Shown in pieces: positions 62,436-64,000 of a DNA stretch of 64,000 nt. This stretch comes from JBKDZP01 sp047971315 (GTDB taxonomy: Bacteria > Bacillota_I > Bacilli_A > RF39 > UBA660), in NCBI GenBank assembly GCA_047971315.1, contig JBKDZP010000003.1, positions 121,551-185,550 of the forward strand. The letters are read 5' to 3'. Each line of letters opens with the position of its first letter. The stretch's first letter is position 1. The translations under genes were made by a program, and so were the position numbers. The notes below the pieces were generated by a model. It did not search any database and was not told where the DNA came from. It worked only from the letters and a program-made list of their open reading frames with translations.

Positions 62436-63619
62436 TATTCTTCCTCTATTATTTCTATACCAGGTAACTTTTTACCTTCTAAAAGTTCTAAAGTAGCTCC
62501 TCCACCTGTTGAAATATATGAAACACAATCTTTATAGCCAAGGTTTATTATTGCGGATGATGTATCTCCTCCACCTATTATTTTATTGGCTTCTATATTT
62601 TTTAATTTTTCACATATTCCTTTAGTACCTTTTGAAAATTGTTCTAATTCAAACATACCTACTGGTCCATTCCATAAAATGGTATTACTTTCTTCTAAAT
62701 AATTTTTAAAAAGCTTAACAGTATTATATCCTATATCAAGTCCTATTTCATCTTCTTTTATTTCATTTATAAAACATGTTCTAGGGATTGCAATTCCACT
62801 AATTTCTAAAGCATTAACTGAATCTATTGGTAATATAATTTTATCTGGATATGTAGCTAATATTTCATTACAAAATTCTATATTTTCTTCATCAAGTAAT
62901 GATTTACCAATATTAATCCCAATTGCTTTTAAAAATGTATACGCCATTGCCCCACCGATTAAAATATAATCTGCTGTTTTTACTAAATTTTTTATTACTC
63001 CAATTTTATCGGCTACTTTAGCTCCTCCTAAAATTACTGTAAATGGTTTTTTAGGATTTTGTATTGTAGGTAATAAATTAATTAGTTCTTTTTCAATTAA
63101 AAATCCTATTCCATTTGGTAAACATGATGCAATTCCTACATTTGAAGCATGAGCTCTATGACATGTACCAAATGCATCATTAATAAATATTTCACCTAAA
63201 CTTGCCCAATATTTACCTAATTTTAAATCATTATTGCTTTCTTGTTGATTTTCTAAGTCTTCATATCTTGTATTTTGCATTAATAAAATATTTCCTGGTT
63301 TTAATTTTTCAATTGCAGCTTCAAGAACTTTTCCTCTTGTAGCATTAACAAATTCTACATTGCATGAAAATAATTCTTGTAATTTTTTAGCTACAATACT
63401 TAAATCATTTTTGACAAGATCATTTTCATCTTTTATACGACCTAGATGAGACATTATAATGACTCTTGCATTATTACTTATTGCATAATTAATTGTTTCT
63501 AATGATGCTATAATTCTACTATCATCTATTATGATAGAATCTTTAATTGGCACATTAAAATCTACTCTAATTATTACTTTTTTATTATTTAAATCAAAAT
63601 CTCTAATTGTTTTTTTCAT
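62435..63619 (-). CDS. pgk: Phosphoglycerate kinase
   Basis: 394 residues, two Rossmann-like lobes: RVDFNVPIKD, MSHLGRI, FGTCHRAHAS, the nucleotide loop NGPVGMFE and GGGDTSSAI at the C-terminus. Converts 1,3-bisphosphoglycerate and ADP to 3-phosphoglycerate and ATP. First gene of the leftward operon pgk-ybhN-GT4-tpiA; gap is not in this window. GGAGAATG-type RBS. Confidence 0.98.
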   Translation of the reverse strand: MKKTIRDFDLNNKKVIIRVDFNVPIKDSIIIDDSRIIASLETINYAISNNARVIIMSHLGRIKDENDLVKNDLSIVAKKLQELFSCNVEFVNATRGKVLEAAIEKLKPGNILLMQNTRYEDLENQQESNNDLKLGKYWASLGEIFINDAFGTCHRAHASNVGIASCLPNGIGFLIEKELINLLPTIQNPKKPFTVILGGAKVADKIGVIKNLVKTADYILIGGAMAYTFLKAIGINIGKSLLDEENIEFCNEILATYPDKIILPIDSVNALEISGIAIPRTCFINEIKEDEIGLDIGYNTVKLFKNYLEESNTILWNGPVGMFELEQFSKGTKGICEKLKNIEANKIIGGGDTSSAIINLGYKDCVSYISTGGGATLELLEGKKLPGIEIIEEE

Positions 63620-63689
63620 TTAATCATTCTCCACTTACATTTTATATTATTTACAATATTTTTTCAAGTAATATATATAATTAATATAT

Positions 63690-63731
63690 AATAAGAATAA
63701 AAAGAGACTTTTGTCTCTTTTTATTCTTATT
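63690..63731. terminator. Long perfect inverted repeat between two operons
   Basis: 19 paired bases (AATAAGAATAAAAAGAGAC and its complement) around TTTT. A and T runs on both arms make it work in either direction; it ends the leftward glycine-rich gene. Confidence 0.9.
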
Positions 63732-63740
63732 ATAATATTT

Positions 63741-64000
63741 TTATCCGGTAATAGTGACTAAAGTGATTCTGGCATATCCATTTCCTGATTTTGATCCAGG
63801 TGTCATTGAACCGCTAGAAACTCCACCTATATATCCAGAACCTCCGCCTCCGCCTGCAGTACAATAAGCTGTTACTCCAGCAGCTCCGCCACCGTAGTAT
63901 CCACCTCCTCCTCCAGTCATATAATTACTACCGTTTGCTCCCTTACCATATGATCCTTGGGCTCCAGAATAAGTATTTGGTATAAAATCATATCCAATTC
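63741..64000 (-). CDS. Glycine-rich surface protein, C-terminus only
   Basis: About 85 residues up to the TAA: NGSNYMTGGGGGYYGGG, then AYCTAGGGGGSGYIGGVSSG and GYARITLVTITG. This is the end of a glycine-rich (Gly_rich/PF12810-like) domain that in related Firmicutes closes type IV prepilin-like or lipoprotein-anchored surface proteins. Separated from pgk by a long terminator. The start and family of the N-terminus are outside the window. Confidence 0.65.
   Translation of the reverse strand, partial: IGYDFIPNTYSGAQGSYGKGANGSNYMTGGGGGYYGGGAAGVTAYCTAGGGGGSGYIGGVSSGSMTPGSKSGNGYARITLVTITG

Noticed and set aside
1..64000. CRISPR array
   Set aside because: No regularly spaced direct repeats and no cas genes.

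Overview
The window is AT-rich chromosomal DNA (roughly 28-32% GC by eye) from a low-GC Gram-positive bacterium. The evidence is RNase P RNA next to gpsB, the blocks rodZ-pgsA-recA-rny, secDF-comN-spoVB, recU-PBP1 and dnaD-nth in Bacillus-like order, a full-length Spo0A, Spo0A-box heptamers, and a tmRNA whose tag ends in AFA. UGA behaves as a stop, so this is not a Mycoplasma with code 4. An uncultured gut-type member of the Bacilli (RF39/Erysipelotrichia-like) is my inference; the sequence does not prove it.

Region by region. 1-7500: stringent-response synthetase (cut by the window start), two unrecognised genes (one papain-like), secDF, comN, then divergent spoVB. 7500-13400: a type IV prepilin-like surface protein with a GC-rich, lectin/FGE-like C-terminus, GTPases Der and EngB, and small membrane proteins. 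13400-15400: accessory stretch with a candidate small RNA, a hypothetical gene, a three-hairpin repeat and an XRE regulator with its operator. 15411-23055: an integrated, phage-satellite-like element beside tmRNA (serine recombinase, DUF6076-like gene, primase-helicase, small terminase, excisionase-like protein, DUF3800 protein, structured RNA). At least five of its genes are interrupted in frame or frameshifted. 23100-31500: tmRNA-smpB-capA-rnr and cell-surface/ribosome genes. 31500-38000: rny, recA (consensus promoter plus SOS box), pgsA, rodZ, rnpB, gpsB. 38000-51500: recU-PBP1A, HipA-like kinase, nth-dnaD, cca, hup, nrnA, ackA, lysS, dusB. 51500-56000: a mini-pseudopilin, a phosphodiester glycosidase, and a phosphoglycerate mutase fused to a membrane-anchored surface domain. 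56000-64000: a J-like protein without HPD, a decayed IS30 copy with 15-bp target duplications, spo0A, the glycolytic/lipid operon pgk-ybhN-GT4-tpiA, and the end of a glycine-rich protein.

The housekeeping genes cover ribosome rescue and RNA decay (ssrA, smpB, rnr, rny, rnpB), DNA repair (recA, recU, nth), wall and membrane synthesis (PBP1A, pgsA, GT4) and glycolysis (pgk, tpiA, gpmI, ackA). The most unusual items are the gpmI surface fusion at an A8 tract, the candidate hypervariable cassette at the end of the prepilin-like protein, the satellite element with its orphan structured RNA, and the run of in-frame TAA/TAG codons in otherwise coherent genes.
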